Of a DNA stretch of 64,000 nt, positions 16,459 through 25,011 are shown piece after piece. Each line of letters starts with the position of its first letter. Within the stretch, counting starts at the first letter, position 1. The notes beneath the pieces are model-generated. The model saw only the letters and a list, made by a program, of their open reading frames with translations. It had not been told where the DNA came from and ran no database searches. Origin of the DNA: Cyanobium sp. CZS25K. Lineage in GTDB: Bacteria; Cyanobacteriota; Cyanobacteriia; PCC-6307; Cyanobiaceae. The DNA is taken from positions 1-64,000 of the forward strand of contig JAUCZB010000018.1 of the NCBI GenBank assembly GCA_030373325.1, written 5' to 3'. A program made the translations under genes and the position numbers.

Positions 16459-18680
16459 CCAGGGTGGGCGTGTCCACGGCCAGCCGCGGCCCGCGGCAAC
16501 CCGGGGAGCCTCCGCCGAACCGGCCGCCGCGACGTTCCAGCTGGCGCCTGCTGGTGCCGGCCCTGGCGGCCACCGCCGTCGGCGGGCTGGTGGCCCTGGG
16601 CCAGACCACCCTGTTGCGCGGCATCGACGCGATGCTGCCCGATTCCGGCCGCATCAACAGCTTCAACCGGCCGGGAACGATCACGATCCTCTCCTCCGAT
16701 GGGCAGGTGGTGCTCAAGAAGGGTCCGGCGACCCGGGAGAAACTGCCCGCCGGCAAGATGCCGCTGCTGATCCAGCGCGCCTTCGTGGCCGCCGAGGACC
16801 GGCGCTTCTACCAACACGACGGTATCGATGTGTTCGGCATCAGCAGGGCCGTGCTGCGCAACCTGCAGCAGGGCGCCGTGGAGGAGGGCGCCAGCACGAT
16901 CACCCAGCAGCTGGCACGCACGGTGTTCCTGAGCCAGGACCGCACGATCGTGCGCAAGATCAAGGAGGCGGCCCTGGCCGGGAAGATCGAGCGCCAGCTG
17001 AGCAAGGCGCAGATTCTCGAGCAGTACCTCAACTACGTGTATCTGGGCTCCAGCGCCTATGGGGTGTCGGATGCCGCCTGGATCTACTTCTCCAAACGCC
17101 CCGACCAGCTCACCCTGCCGGAGGCCGCCCTGATCGCCGGCCTGCCGCCGGCCCCTTCGGTGTATTCACCGCTGGTGAATCCGGAGGTGGCGCTGCAGCG
17201 GCGCTCGATCGTGCTGCAGCGCATGCGCGAGGCGGGCTTCATCGACGACGTGCAACTGGAGCGGGCCGAGGCCACGCCCCTGGCGCTGAAGCCGGCCGAG
17301 CCGAAGTTCTTCTATAACCCGGCCCCCTGGTACACCAGCTGGCTGGAGCAGGAACTGCCCAAGGTGCTCAGCAAGGAGCAGCTCGAGGTGGGCGGGCTGA
17401 CGATCCGCAGCGGCCTGAATTCCGCCTGGCAGGCGCAGGCCCAGAAAACGATCGACACCTACGCCAGCGGCAGCATGGAGGGGGCCCTGGTGGCGATGGA
17501 GCCAGGCACCGGGCTGGTGCGGGCGATGGTGGGGGGCAAGGACTGGGAGAAGACCCAGTTCAACCGGGCCTCCCAGGCCCTGCGCTCGCCGGGGTCCACC
17601 TTCAAGCTGTTCGTCTACCTCACGGCCCTGAAACAGGGCATGAAGCCGGAGGACACGGTGGTCGACTCCGCCCGCTGCTTCGGCAAGTACTGCCCGAGGA
17701 ACTTCGGCAACCGCTACATGGGCCGGGTGAGCCTGGCCACGGCCCTGCAGAACTCCCTCAACATCGTGGCGGTGGGGCTGCTGCAGAAGCTCGGCTACGA
17801 CCCGGTGATCGCCACCGCCAAGAGCCTCGGCATCCACCGGGAGCTGGGGCGGTACCTGTCGATGGCGATCGGCGCCAACGAACAGACGGTGCTCGACATG
17901 ACGGCGGCCTACGCGGCGCTGGTGAACCGGGGGGTGTACATCCAGCCGGTGCCCTTCGAGGAGATCTACGGGCCGGACGGGGCGCTGCTGTGGTCGCGGC
18001 GGGCGAATGGCCCCCGCGGCAGCCGGGCGGTGAGCAGCGACATCGCCGATGCGATGGTCTGGATGCTGCAGCAGGTGGTGCAGGGCGGCACCGGCGGTGG
18101 CGCCGCCCTGCCGGGCCGGCCGGTGGCCGGCAAGACGGGCACCTCCGAAGGGGGCCGGGATCTCTGGTTCATCGGCTCCATCCCCCAGCTCACCACCGGC
18201 GTCTGGCTGGGGTACGACAACAACCGCAGCACGGGCACCACCAGCGTGCTGGCCACCTACGCCTGGCGGACCTTCATGGAGCCGATCACCAAGGGCATGC
18301 CGGTGAAGACGTTCCCGCCCAAGCCCGTGCTCACCGGCACCTTCAAGCCCAGGCCTGCGGCGAAGAAGGAGCCGCGTGACGCCCGGCCCGAGGAGAGCCG
18401 CGATCGCGACAACAGCCAACGGGAGACCCCGAGCTGGGAAGCGCCGGACCGGGAGCCCAGTCGCACCTCTCCCCCCCCGCAGGAAGCCCCCACCGAGCGG
18501 CCCCCGGTCGAGAGCGAACCGGCGCCGCCAGCGCCGCGCAACGATCCCGTCGCCGCTCCCCGCTCCCGCGACACCGCCGTGCCGCCACCGGCCCCGGCCC
18601 CCCCGCCGGAAGCGCCCGCAGCCGCGCCCGCACCGCCGCCACCACCGCCGCCCCTGGTCGCGCCGCCTCCCCCGCCCTGA
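16455..18680 (+). CDS. Class A penicillin-binding protein (PBP1A type)
   Basis: 741 residues. After a basic Pro-rich N-terminus and one membrane anchor comes a GT51 transglycosylase domain ([14 protein letters not shown] with the catalytic Glu; [11 protein letters not shown]), then a transpeptidase domain with SPGSTFK (SxxK), NSLN (SxN) and GKTGTSEG (KTG). The last 110 residues are a low-complexity Pro/Glu/Arg tail ending in poly-Pro. It polymerises and cross-links peptidoglycan at the outer face of the plasma membrane. It is translationally coupled to chlG by a four-base overlap. Confidence 0.95.
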   Translation: MTRVGVSTASRGPRQPGEPPPNRPPRRSSWRLLVPALAATAVGGLVALGQTTLLRGIDAMLPDSGRINSFNRPGTITILSSDGQVVLKKGPATREKLPAGKMPLLIQRAFVAAEDRRFYQHDGIDVFGISRAVLRNLQQGAVEEGASTITQQLARTVFLSQDRTIVRKIKEAALAGKIERQLSKAQILEQYLNYVYLGSSAYGVSDAAWIYFSKRPDQLTLPEAALIAGLPPAPSVYSPLVNPEVALQRRSIVLQRMREAGFIDDVQLERAEATPLALKPAEPKFFYNPAPWYTSWLEQELPKVLSKEQLEVGGLTIRSGLNSAWQAQAQKTIDTYASGSMEGALVAMEPGTGLVRAMVGGKDWEKTQFNRASQALRSPGSTFKLFVYLTALKQGMKPEDTVVDSARCFGKYCPRNFGNRYMGRVSLATALQNSLNIVAVGLLQKLGYDPVIATAKSLGIHRELGRYLSMAIGANEQTVLDMTAAYAALVNRGVYIQPVPFEEIYGPDGALLWSRRANGPRGSRAVSSDIADAMVWMLQQVVQGGTGGGAALPGRPVAGKTGTSEGGRDLWFIGSIPQLTTGVWLGYDNNRSTGTTSVLATYAWRTFMEPITKGMPVKTFPPKPVLTGTFKPRPAAKKEPRDARPEESRDRDNSQRETPSWEAPDREPSRTSPPPQEAPTERPPVESEPAPPAPRNDPVAAPRSRDTAVPPPAPAPPPEAPAAAPAPPPPPPPLVAPPPPP

Positions 18681-18695
18681 GCGCCGGAGCGCGGC

Positions 18696-20150
18696 TCAGG
18701 CCGGCGGCGACTCCCCCGACTCCAGCGGCCCCTGCAGCACCGCCGCGTAGAAGCCATCGCCACCACCGCGCGCGCCAACGGCGGGTTCGGGCCACCACTG
18801 GCGTTCCTGCAGCAGCTGCCAGTGGGGATGGGACTCCAGCAGCGCGGCGATCTGGGTGCCGTTTTCGCGCGGCTCCACCGTGCAGGTGGCATAGACGAGC
18901 CGGCCGCCGGGGGCCAGCAGGGGCAGCAGCGCCTCCAGCAGCTGGCGCTGCAGGCCCACCAGGCCAGCGATGGCCTCGGGGCTGATGCGCCAGCGGGCAT
19001 CCGGGTGCCTGGCCAGGGTGCCCAGGCCGGAGCAGGGGGCATCGAGGAGGATGCGATCGAAATGGGCCCGCCAGTGGGGTTTGGCCTCGCCGAGGCTGGT
19101 GGCGTCGGCCGCCAGTGAACGGATCGTGGTGAGCCCGAGGCGATCGGCGTTGCGATCCAGCCGCCGCAGCCGGGCCTCGGAACGATCCAGCGCCCAGATC
19201 TCGCCGCGATCGCCGGTCAGTTCCGCCAGGTGGGTGCTCTTGCCGCCCGGGGCGGCGCAGGCATCCAGGATCCGCTGGCCGGGCTGGGGATCGAGCAGGG
19301 GGGCGATGCACTGGGCGCTGCGGTCCTGCACGCACCAGAGCCCCTCGGCGTAGCCGGGCAGCGCGCGGGTGTCGCCCTGCCGCTCCAGCAGGGTGAGGCC
19401 GTGGGCGGTGCCGGGCAGGGCCGCAGCGGCCACGCCGGCGGCGGTGAAGCGCGCCAGCAGGGCCTCGCGGGTGCTGCGCAGGGCATTGACGCGCAGGTCG
19501 ATGGCCGGCACCGCGTTGCAGGCCAGGGCGAAGGCTTCGGCCCGCGGCGGCGGCAACCAGCCCAGCAGCTCGGCGCTGAGCCAGGCGGGCAGGGAGCGGC
19601 GCAGGGCCAGGGAGGCGGCCGGATCGGCGGGCAGCGGCAGCCCGTCCCAGGGCTCGCTGCCGGCCAGGCCGTCCCGCCGCCGCAGCAGCGAGCGCAGCAG
19701 ACCGTTCACCACCGGCGCCAGACGGCCCAGCCCGGCGCGCTTGGCCAGGGCCACCGTGGTGCTCACCGCCGCCGCCGCCGGCACCCGCTCGCTGAACAGG
19801 AGCTGGTAGAGCCCCACATGCAGGAGCCAGCGCAGGGCCGGGGGCTGGCGCTGGGCTGACACCTTGCCGAGGGCGTCGATCCAGCCGTCGAGCAGCAGGC
19901 GCTGGCGGATGGCCCCGTAGGCGATCTCGGTGGCCAGGGCGCGATCGGCCGGGGAAAGGCCGACGCCGCTGCGGGCCAGGGAGGCCAGCTCCCGCTCCAG
20001 GGCGGCATCGGCGTAGGCCCCGGCCGCGACCGCCTGCAGCACCTGCCAGGCCAGCTGGCGGGAGGCCAGGCCGGGAATGGTGTCGCCGGGGACGGTGTCG
20101 CCGGGGACGGTGTCGCTGGCGTGAATCGGCGGGCTCCCGAAACGGTTCAC
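18696..20150 (-). CDS. rsmB: 16S rRNA (cytosine967-C5)-methyltransferase
   Basis: 484 residues. An N-terminal NusB-like helical domain (about 30-165) is followed by the RsmB catalytic domain: RILDACAAPGGKSTHLAEL (SAM), LLDAPCSGLGTLARHPDARW (PC motif) and YATCTVEPREN (TC motif with the catalytic Cys). The N-terminus contains a DTVPG repeat encoded by a 15-bp tandem repeat, so the first 27 residues may be variable, non-family sequence. The start overlaps the stop of the ATL gene. Confidence 0.93.
   Translation of the reverse strand: MNRFGSPPIHASDTVPGDTVPGDTIPGLASRQLAWQVLQAVAAGAYADAALERELASLARSGVGLSPADRALATEIAYGAIRQRLLLDGWIDALGKVSAQRQPPALRWLLHVGLYQLLFSERVPAAAAVSTTVALAKRAGLGRLAPVVNGLLRSLLRRRDGLAGSEPWDGLPLPADPAASLALRRSLPAWLSAELLGWLPPPRAEAFALACNAVPAIDLRVNALRSTREALLARFTAAGVAAAALPGTAHGLTLLERQGDTRALPGYAEGLWCVQDRSAQCIAPLLDPQPGQRILDACAAPGGKSTHLAELTGDRGEIWALDRSEARLRRLDRNADRLGLTTIRSLAADATSLGEAKPHWRAHFDRILLDAPCSGLGTLARHPDARWRISPEAIAGLVGLQRQLLEALLPLLAPGGRLVYATCTVEPRENGTQIAALLESHPHWQLLQERQWWPEPAVGARGGGDGFYAAVLQGPLESGESPPA
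20071..20115. repeat. 15-bp tandem repeat within rsmB 5' end
   Basis: Three units of consensus CCGGGGACGGTGTCG, the first with two changes. In frame they encode three DTVPG/DTIPG pentapeptides near the RsmB N-terminus, so expansion or contraction would not shift the frame. Confidence 0.8.
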
Positions 20151-20527
20151 TCCGTTGTACAGGAGGGCTCGGCCGCCAGCACCAGCTCCAGGGGAGGCCG
20201 CCAGCGGTGCCGGGCGAGGGGCAGGCGGCCGTCGGGGGCCACGGCGATCCCCTCGGCCAGCAGCAGCTCGCGCTGCATCCAGTCGCTGCCCTCCCGGCCG
20301 GGGCTCATGGCGATGCGCCCCTGGGCATTCACCACCCGCTGCCAGGGCACCTGCGAGGGCAACGGCAGCCGCCGCAGGGCCCAGCCCACCTGGCGGGCGC
20401 AGCCGAAGGCACCGATCAGCTCGGCCACCTGGCCGTAGGTGGCCAGCTGCCCATGGGGGATGCGCGCCACCATCGCGTAGACGCGATGGTCGAAGGAACG
20501 CCCGGTGGCGGCAGCAACCCTGGCCAT
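20147..20527 (-). CDS. Alkyltransferase-like (ATL) DNA-repair protein
   Basis: 126 residues of the MGMT C-terminal domain: FDHRVYAMVARIPHGQLATYGQVAELIG and ARQVGWALRRLP. At the active-site position the sequence is VPWQRVVNAQG, so the acceptor Cys of PCHR is replaced by Trp. This is the hallmark of ATL proteins (Atl1/YbaZ type), which bind O6-alkylguanine and hand it to nucleotide-excision repair without removing the alkyl group. It overlaps the rsmB start by four bases and is divergent from trmH. Confidence 0.92.
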   Translation of the reverse strand: MARVAAATGRSFDHRVYAMVARIPHGQLATYGQVAELIGAFGCARQVGWALRRLPLPSQVPWQRVVNAQGRIAMSPGREGSDWMQRELLLAEGIAVAPDGRLPLARHRWRPPLELVLAAEPSCTTE

Positions 20528-20576
20528 GGCGGAGCTAGGGGAGGGGGAACGCCGATGATGGCGTTTTGCCAGGCCC

Positions 20577-21266
20577 ATGCCGCTGCTGCCCCGCCGCTTC
20601 GAGCGCCTGCGCGCGGTGCTCGATCGCCGCATGGGGGATCTGACGCTGCTGCTGGAGCATGTCGACAAGCCCCATAATCTTTCGGCGATCCTGCGCAGCT
20701 GCGATGCGGTGGGGGTGCTCGAAGCCCATGCCGTGTGCCTGCCGGGACGCCTGCCCACCTTCAACAGCACGGCCCTGGGCAGCCAGAAATGGGTGGCGCT
20801 GCACCGGCATGAGAGCAGCACCGAGGCCATCGCGGCGCTGAAGGCAGGCGGCTTTCGGGTCTATGGCACCCACCTGGGGGCCCAGGCGGTGGACTACCGC
20901 TGCTGTGATTTCACAGGGCCCACGGCCTTCGTGCTGGGGGCGGAGAAATGGGGCCTGGGCGAGGCGGCCGCCGCGGCGATCGACCAGGCGATCGTGATCC
21001 CGATGGCGGGCATGGTGCAGTCGCTGAACGTGTCGGTGGCGGCCGCCATCCTGTTGTTCGAAGCCGTGCGCCAACGGCAGGCGAAAGGCTGCCTGCCCAG
21101 CCACGGCGAAGGCCTGGCAGCGGAGCGCTATGGCCTGCTGCTGTTCGAGTGGGCCTACCCGGAGGTGGCGGCCTGGTGCCGGCGGGAGGGGCGCCCCTAC
21201 CCGGCCCTCAGCCCGGAAGGCGCCATCGCCGAGGAGCTTCCGCGGGGTGTGCGGCTGCGCTGCTGA
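20577..21266 (+). CDS. trmH: tRNA (guanosine-18-2'-O)-methyltransferase
   Basis: 229 residues of the SpoU/TrmH family. The three knot motifs are present: NLSAILRSCDAVGV, FVLGAEKWGLGEAAAAAIDQ and IPMAGMVQSLNVSVAAAILLFE. It methylates G18 in the D loop of tRNAs. The last 65 bp are duplicated 788 bp downstream (21990-22054), on the other side of a Uma2 gene. Confidence 0.92.
   Translation: MPLLPRRFERLRAVLDRRMGDLTLLLEHVDKPHNLSAILRSCDAVGVLEAHAVCLPGRLPTFNSTALGSQKWVALHRHESSTEAIAALKAGGFRVYGTHLGAQAVDYRCCDFTGPTAFVLGAEKWGLGEAAAAAIDQAIVIPMAGMVQSLNVSVAAAILLFEAVRQRQAKGCLPSHGEGLAAERYGLLLFEWAYPEVAAWCRREGRPYPALSPEGAIAEELPRGVRLRC
21202..21266. repeat. Direct repeat, copy 1 (trmH 3' end)
   Basis: The 65 bp ending at the trmH stop recur at 21990-22054. 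The first 45 positions are identical and only a few differ near the end. The two copies bracket the Uma2 gene. Confidence 0.9.
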
Positions 21267-21290
21267 TCGGGGCGCCACAGACTGGTCTGG

Positions 21291-21923
21291 TCAGCCGGCC
21301 CAGATCTCGGCCAGCTGCAGCTGCAATCCAGAGAGTTCTCCACCGGCTTCCAGCACAAGGGGCTGCTCGAATCGCTGCGGTTCACCGTTGGCCGACCACA
21401 CCTCCACGGCCTGTTCGTGGGGCAGCAGCAGCCAGCCCAGACGGGCACCATTGGCCTGGTACGCTCCCATCTTCTGGCGCAGCGCTGACAGGCCGCGGGG
21501 GCCCTCGTCGCTGGGGCTTGCCAGTTCCACGACGAGATCAGGGCAGAGCGGGGCGAAACCACGGCGCTGCTCAGGGCTGAGGGCCTGCCAACGATCGAGA
21601 CGCACCAAGGACGCATCGGGGCTGAGGACGGAGCCATCCGGCAACAGGAAGCCGGTGGAACTGTCAAAAGCTTTCCAACGGCCCTGGTGCTGCGCGAAAA
21701 GCTTGAGCTGGAAGAACAGTTCACCACTGCGGGAACCCGTTTCGCTACCTGTTGGCGTCATCACCCGTACCCGGCCATCGGTCGTGAGCTCAAGCACGGA
21801 TTCACGGTTCTCGGCGCACACCAGCGCAAACTGGTCGGGGGTGAGCCGCAGATCGGAAGGAAGCCTCAGCGGCGCGAGAGCCTCAGAGGGCGATGCAAGC
21901 GCTGGGCTGGTGGTGAGGGTCAT
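21291..21923 (-). CDS. Uma2-family endonuclease-like protein (DUF820)
   Basis: About 210 residues of the PD-(D/E)xK-like Uma2 fold: RLTPDQFALVCAENRESVLELTTDGRV, the conserved DGSVLSPDASLV (Asp), DLVVELASPSD (Glu-x-Leu) and the C-terminal GARLGWLLLPHEQAVEVWSA. All likely catalytic residues are present. The family is very abundant in cyanobacteria; its role is unproven and it often sits in mobile regions. A GTG two codons upstream is an alternative start. It is inserted between trmH and the next gene, flanked by copies of the trmH tail. Confidence 0.9.
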   Translation of the reverse strand: MTLTTSPALASPSEALAPLRLPSDLRLTPDQFALVCAENRESVLELTTDGRVRVMTPTGSETGSRSGELFFQLKLFAQHQGRWKAFDSSTGFLLPDGSVLSPDASLVRLDRWQALSPEQRRGFAPLCPDLVVELASPSDEGPRGLSALRQKMGAYQANGARLGWLLLPHEQAVEVWSANGEPQRFEQPLVLEAGGELSGLQLQLAEIWAG

Positions 21924-21989
21924 CGCCACAGGCCGGCCGTGGTTTCAGCGTAGCGAGAACGGGTAGGCCGGTCGGTGATGGCCCGTTTG

Positions 21990-22054
21990 CGGCCCTCAGC
22001 CCGGAAGGCGCCATCGCCGAGGAGCTTCCGCGGGGCGTGCGTCTGCGCTGTTGA
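21990..22054. repeat. Direct repeat, copy 2 (duplicated trmH tail)
   Basis: Near-copy of the last 65 bp of trmH in the same orientation, not attached to a gene body. It still encodes the in-frame C-terminal residues and a stop (TGA). Read on the minus strand it forms the C-terminal codons of the small membrane protein gene next to it. Confidence 0.9.
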
Positions 22055-22274
22055 GGGGGCCGCCGTCGAAGCGAGCGGCCGTGGGCAGCCAGAAGGTGCC
22101 CGCCAGCACCAGGATCTCCAGCAGCAGCTGGCGCCCCCCCAGCAGCACCACCACCACGGCCATGAAGGCCAGGAACTTCTGGAAGACACTCCAGACGTCG
22201 TCAGGGGTGTTGTCGCCCCTGACCCAGAGGAAGACGGCCACGGCCAGCAGCACCAGATCCAACCACCAGGGCAT
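21996..22274 (-). CDS. Small two-helix membrane protein
   Basis: 92 residues from the ATG at 22274: MPWWLDLVLLAVAVFLWVRGD, then VFQKFLAFMAVVVVLLGGRQLLLEILVLAGTFWLP, giving two transmembrane helices with a short loop, then a polar tail. The final 20 or so codons read through the duplicated trmH tail on the opposite strand, so the natural C-terminus was probably already overlapping trmH before the Uma2 insertion. No function known. Confidence 0.6.
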   Translation of the reverse strand: MPWWLDLVLLAVAVFLWVRGDNTPDDVWSVFQKFLAFMAVVVVLLGGRQLLLEILVLAGTFWLPTAARFDGGPLNSADARPAEAPRRWRLPG

Positions 22275-22361
22275 CGCCTGAAGCACCGTTCCGCAAAACG
22301 CTACCGCAGGAATTCGGAGCCCGCAGGAATTATCCAGCAGGGGTTCTTCAGCCTGGGCGCT

Positions 22362-23222
22362 TCATTTTGAAGAGCCCGCAGGGGCCCCACTCAGCCAGTT
22401 CTCCAGCCCCTCGCCCAGAAACGAAAGCCCCAGCACCAGAACAAACATGGCCAATCCCGGGTAGAGGGCTGTCCACCAGATGCCGGTGGGCAGGGCCGTC
22501 AGCGCCTGCTGGAGATCACTGCCCCATTCCGGGATCGTTTCCGGCAGGCCGAGCCCGAGGAACCCCAGCCCCCCCAGCACCAGTACCGCATCGGCCGCAT
22601 TGAGGGTGAGCAGCACCGGCACCGAGGTGATCACGTTGCGAAACAGGTAGCGGCGCAGGATCCAGGCGGGGCCTGCGCCCAGGGAGCGGGCCGCCTCGAT
22701 GAACAGCTCCGCCTTCACCTGGGCCGACTGGTTGCGCACCACCCGGAAGTACTGCGGCACGTACACCACACAGAGGGCAGCGGCGGCGTTGGGCAGGCCC
22801 CGGCCCAGCAGGAAGGCGAGCACCACCGAGAGCAGCAGCACCGGCAAGGTGTAGAGGGTGTCCATCACCAGCACCAGGACGCGATCGACCCCACCACCGA
22901 GGTAGCCGCTCACCATGCCGAGGGGAACACCGATCACGAGTGCGAGCACCAGGGCGCTCAGCACCACCTGCAGGGCCACGCTGCTGCCGGCCAGGGTGCG
23001 CACACACACATCCCGACCGAGGCGGTCGGTGCCGCACCAATGGCGGAAGGAGGGCGCGGCGTAGATGGGATTCTCAAGGCCCGCATTGGGATCGGGCAAC
23101 AGGCCCCCGTGCACCAGCAGCGGGGTGGCCAGGGCGATCAGCCCGTAGAGCAGCACGATGGCGATCCCCCACCGCGCCATGCGCGCCGAGAGGGTGGGCG
23201 TCCCGATCCGATGGGCATCCAT
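22362..23222 (-). CDS. ABC transporter permease, DppC/OppC type
   Basis: About 286 residues with five to six membrane helices. The cytoplasmic loop EAARSLGAGPAWILRRYLFRNVI is the EAA motif that contacts the ATPase, and FRHWCGTDRLGRDVCVRTLAGS is the N-terminal signature of DppC-like permeases for peptides or nickel. Partner permease, ATPase and binding protein are not in this window, which is common for picocyanobacteria where they are scattered. ATG at 23222 chosen; upstream codons are unlike the family. Confidence 0.9.
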   Translation of the reverse strand: MDAHRIGTPTLSARMARWGIAIVLLYGLIALATPLLVHGGLLPDPNAGLENPIYAAPSFRHWCGTDRLGRDVCVRTLAGSSVALQVVLSALVLALVIGVPLGMVSGYLGGGVDRVLVLVMDTLYTLPVLLLSVVLAFLLGRGLPNAAAALCVVYVPQYFRVVRNQSAQVKAELFIEAARSLGAGPAWILRRYLFRNVITSVPVLLTLNAADAVLVLGGLGFLGLGLPETIPEWGSDLQQALTALPTGIWWTALYPGLAMFVLVLGLSFLGEGLENWLSGAPAGSSK

Positions 23223-23410
23223 GTTGTTAGGGGTCGACGGGCCACTCCTCAATGGCCCTTCTTGCTGCACAAACTTGCGGCACAATTTAATGGGGCGGAA
23301 CTTATGACCTCGTTGTGACCTTCGTCAAGCCTCCCCTTCGGAGCTTCTTTCCGTCAGCACTCGCGTAAAGAAAGGGAAGGTTGCAGTTAACGAGAAAGAT
23401 GCCTGCATGC

Positions 23411-23439
23411 TTGCAGGCGCATTCTCACGCTGGTAGGAT
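23411..23439 (+). promoter_or_regulatory. Candidate sigma-70-type promoter for the response-regulator pair
   Basis: TTGCAG and TAGGAT are separated by 17 bp, with a TG one base ahead of the -10 box (extended -10). It lies 77 bp before the first response-regulator start. The -35 box overlaps a perfect 7-bp inverted repeat (GCCTGCA / TGCAGGC, 23401-23418), a possible operator. Confidence 0.4.
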
Positions 23440-23515
23440 GCCTTTCGTATGCGTCTCTCCACTGCAGAGAGCTTTCTTCTATCTTGGCCCAGAATCGTTC
23501 AGCCTTTCCGACCCG

Positions 23516-24211
23516 ATGACCAGCTCTCGCCTGCTCATCGTCGATGACGATCCTGAGATGCGCGAGTTCCTCAGATCTGAGCTCGCGGTGGAAGGCTATG
23601 AATGCGAAGAGGCGGCCAGCGGCCAGCAAGCCCTGGGCAGGATCCGCAGCCAGACCTGGGATCTCGTGCTGCTCGACTGGAACCTGCCTGATTTCAGCGG
23701 CGTGGAGGTGTGCCGACGCATGCGCAAAGGGGGCATTTCCACCCCGGTGCTCATGCTCACGGCCCGCGATGAGGTGAAGCAACGGGTGGAAGCGCTCGAT
23801 TCCGGTGCCGATGATTATCTGATCAAACCGTTCTCGATTGAGGAACTGTTGGCCCGGGTGAGGGCGCGGCTGCGCCGCAGCGGCATCGACGAACAGGAAG
23901 GCGGCGTGCTGCGCCTGGCCGATCTGGAGGTGAATCCTGATAGCCGTGAGGTGGCCAGGGGGGGGGAATCGATTCACCTCACCGCCAAGGAGTTCGATCT
24001 GCTGATGCATCTGCTGCGTCACCCCAACCAGGTGCAGGAGCGGCGCGCCATCCTCGATGCCCTCTGGGGCGAAAACTGGCTGGGAGACGACAACCTCCTG
24101 GATGTGTATGTGCGCTACCTGCGCCGCAAACTGGAGCCAGCCGGCCAGCCCACCCTGATCCAGACGGTGCGCGGCGTCGGCTTCATGCTCAAGGAAGGGC
24201 CTCCCCGCTGA
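23516..24211 (+). CDS. OmpR-family response regulator
   Basis: 231 residues. Receiver domain with acidic pocket VDDD, phospho-acceptor Asp in LVLLDWNLPDFSG, Thr in MLTARDE and Lys in YLIKPFS; then a winged helix ending NLLDVYVRYLRRKLEP...IQTVRGVGFMLK. It is followed two bases later by a second regulator of the same subfamily with the same receiver and DNA-binding layout, so the pair arose by tandem duplication. The cognate kinase is probably the convergent gene downstream. Confidence 0.93.
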   Translation: MTSSRLLIVDDDPEMREFLRSELAVEGYECEEAASGQQALGRIRSQTWDLVLLDWNLPDFSGVEVCRRMRKGGISTPVLMLTARDEVKQRVEALDSGADDYLIKPFSIEELLARVRARLRRSGIDEQEGGVLRLADLEVNPDSREVARGGESIHLTAKEFDLLMHLLRHPNQVQERRAILDALWGENWLGDDNLLDVYVRYLRRKLEPAGQPTLIQTVRGVGFMLKEGPPR

Positions 24212-24213
24212 GT

Positions 24214-25011
24214 ATGGCGGAGGCCACCTCCCAGTCGCGGCTGCTGATCGTCGAGGACGACCAGCGCATGCGCACCTTTCTGGCCGGAGAGCTCAACTGC
24301 GAGGGCTACAACGTCACCGAAGCCGAAGACGGCCAGGGTGCCCTGATGCACCTGAGGGATGCCACGTCGGATCTGGTGCTGCTTGACTGGACCCTGCCCG
24401 ATTTCAGCGGTGTGGAGGTGTGCCGGCGGCTGCGCTCCAGCGGCGATATCACCCCCGTGCTGATGCTCACCTGCCACGACGACATCCGCGACCGGGTGGA
24501 AGCGCTGGATTCGGGGGCCGATGATTACATCCTGAAACCCTTCTCGATCGAGGAGCTGCTGGCCCGCATCCGCGCCCACCTGCGGCGCACCGCCTACTGG
24601 CGTGGCGTGGCCAATCACGATCAGCTGAGCTGCGCCGATCTCACGGTCAACACTGCCACCCGGGAGGTGAACCGTGCAGGCCAGGCGATTTCCCTTTCCG
24701 TGCGCGAATACGACCTGCTGCTCTGCCTGCTGCGCGGGGCGGGGCGGGTGCTGGAACGGGAAGAGATCCTGCGCCAGGTGTGGGGCGACAACCACTTCGG
24801 CGACGAAAACCTGCTGGGGGTGTACATCCGCTATCTGCGCCGCAAGCTCGAACCCGAGGGCCTGCCCACCCTGATCCAGACGGTGCGCGGCGTGGGCTTC
24901 ATGCTGCGAGAAGGGGCGCTGCGGCCTTCAGACGCAACTGGAAATCAGCCCCCCCCAGGGGCCCATCCACCACCGACACACTCCCCCCCATCGCTTCCAT
25001 CAACGCCCTGA
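24214..25011 (+). CDS. OmpR-family response regulator (tandem paralogue)
   Basis: 265 residues: receiver (VEDDQ, LVLLDWTLPDFSG, MLTCHDD, YILKPFS) and winged helix (NLLGVYIRYLRRKLEP...VRGVGFMLREG). It carries about 30 extra C-terminal residues, rich in Pro/Ser (PPPGAHPPPTHSPPSLPST), which are encoded entirely by DNA that is also the antisense of the histidine-kinase 3' end. This tail probably reflects loss of an earlier stop and is unlikely to be functional. Starts two bases after the first regulator. Confidence 0.92.
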   Translation: MAEATSQSRLLIVEDDQRMRTFLAGELNCEGYNVTEAEDGQGALMHLRDATSDLVLLDWTLPDFSGVEVCRRLRSSGDITPVLMLTCHDDIRDRVEALDSGADDYILKPFSIEELLARIRAHLRRTAYWRGVANHDQLSCADLTVNTATREVNRAGQAISLSVREYDLLLCLLRGAGRVLEREEILRQVWGDNHFGDENLLGVYIRYLRRKLEPEGLPTLIQTVRGVGFMLREGALRPSDATGNQPPPGAHPPPTHSPPSLPSTP

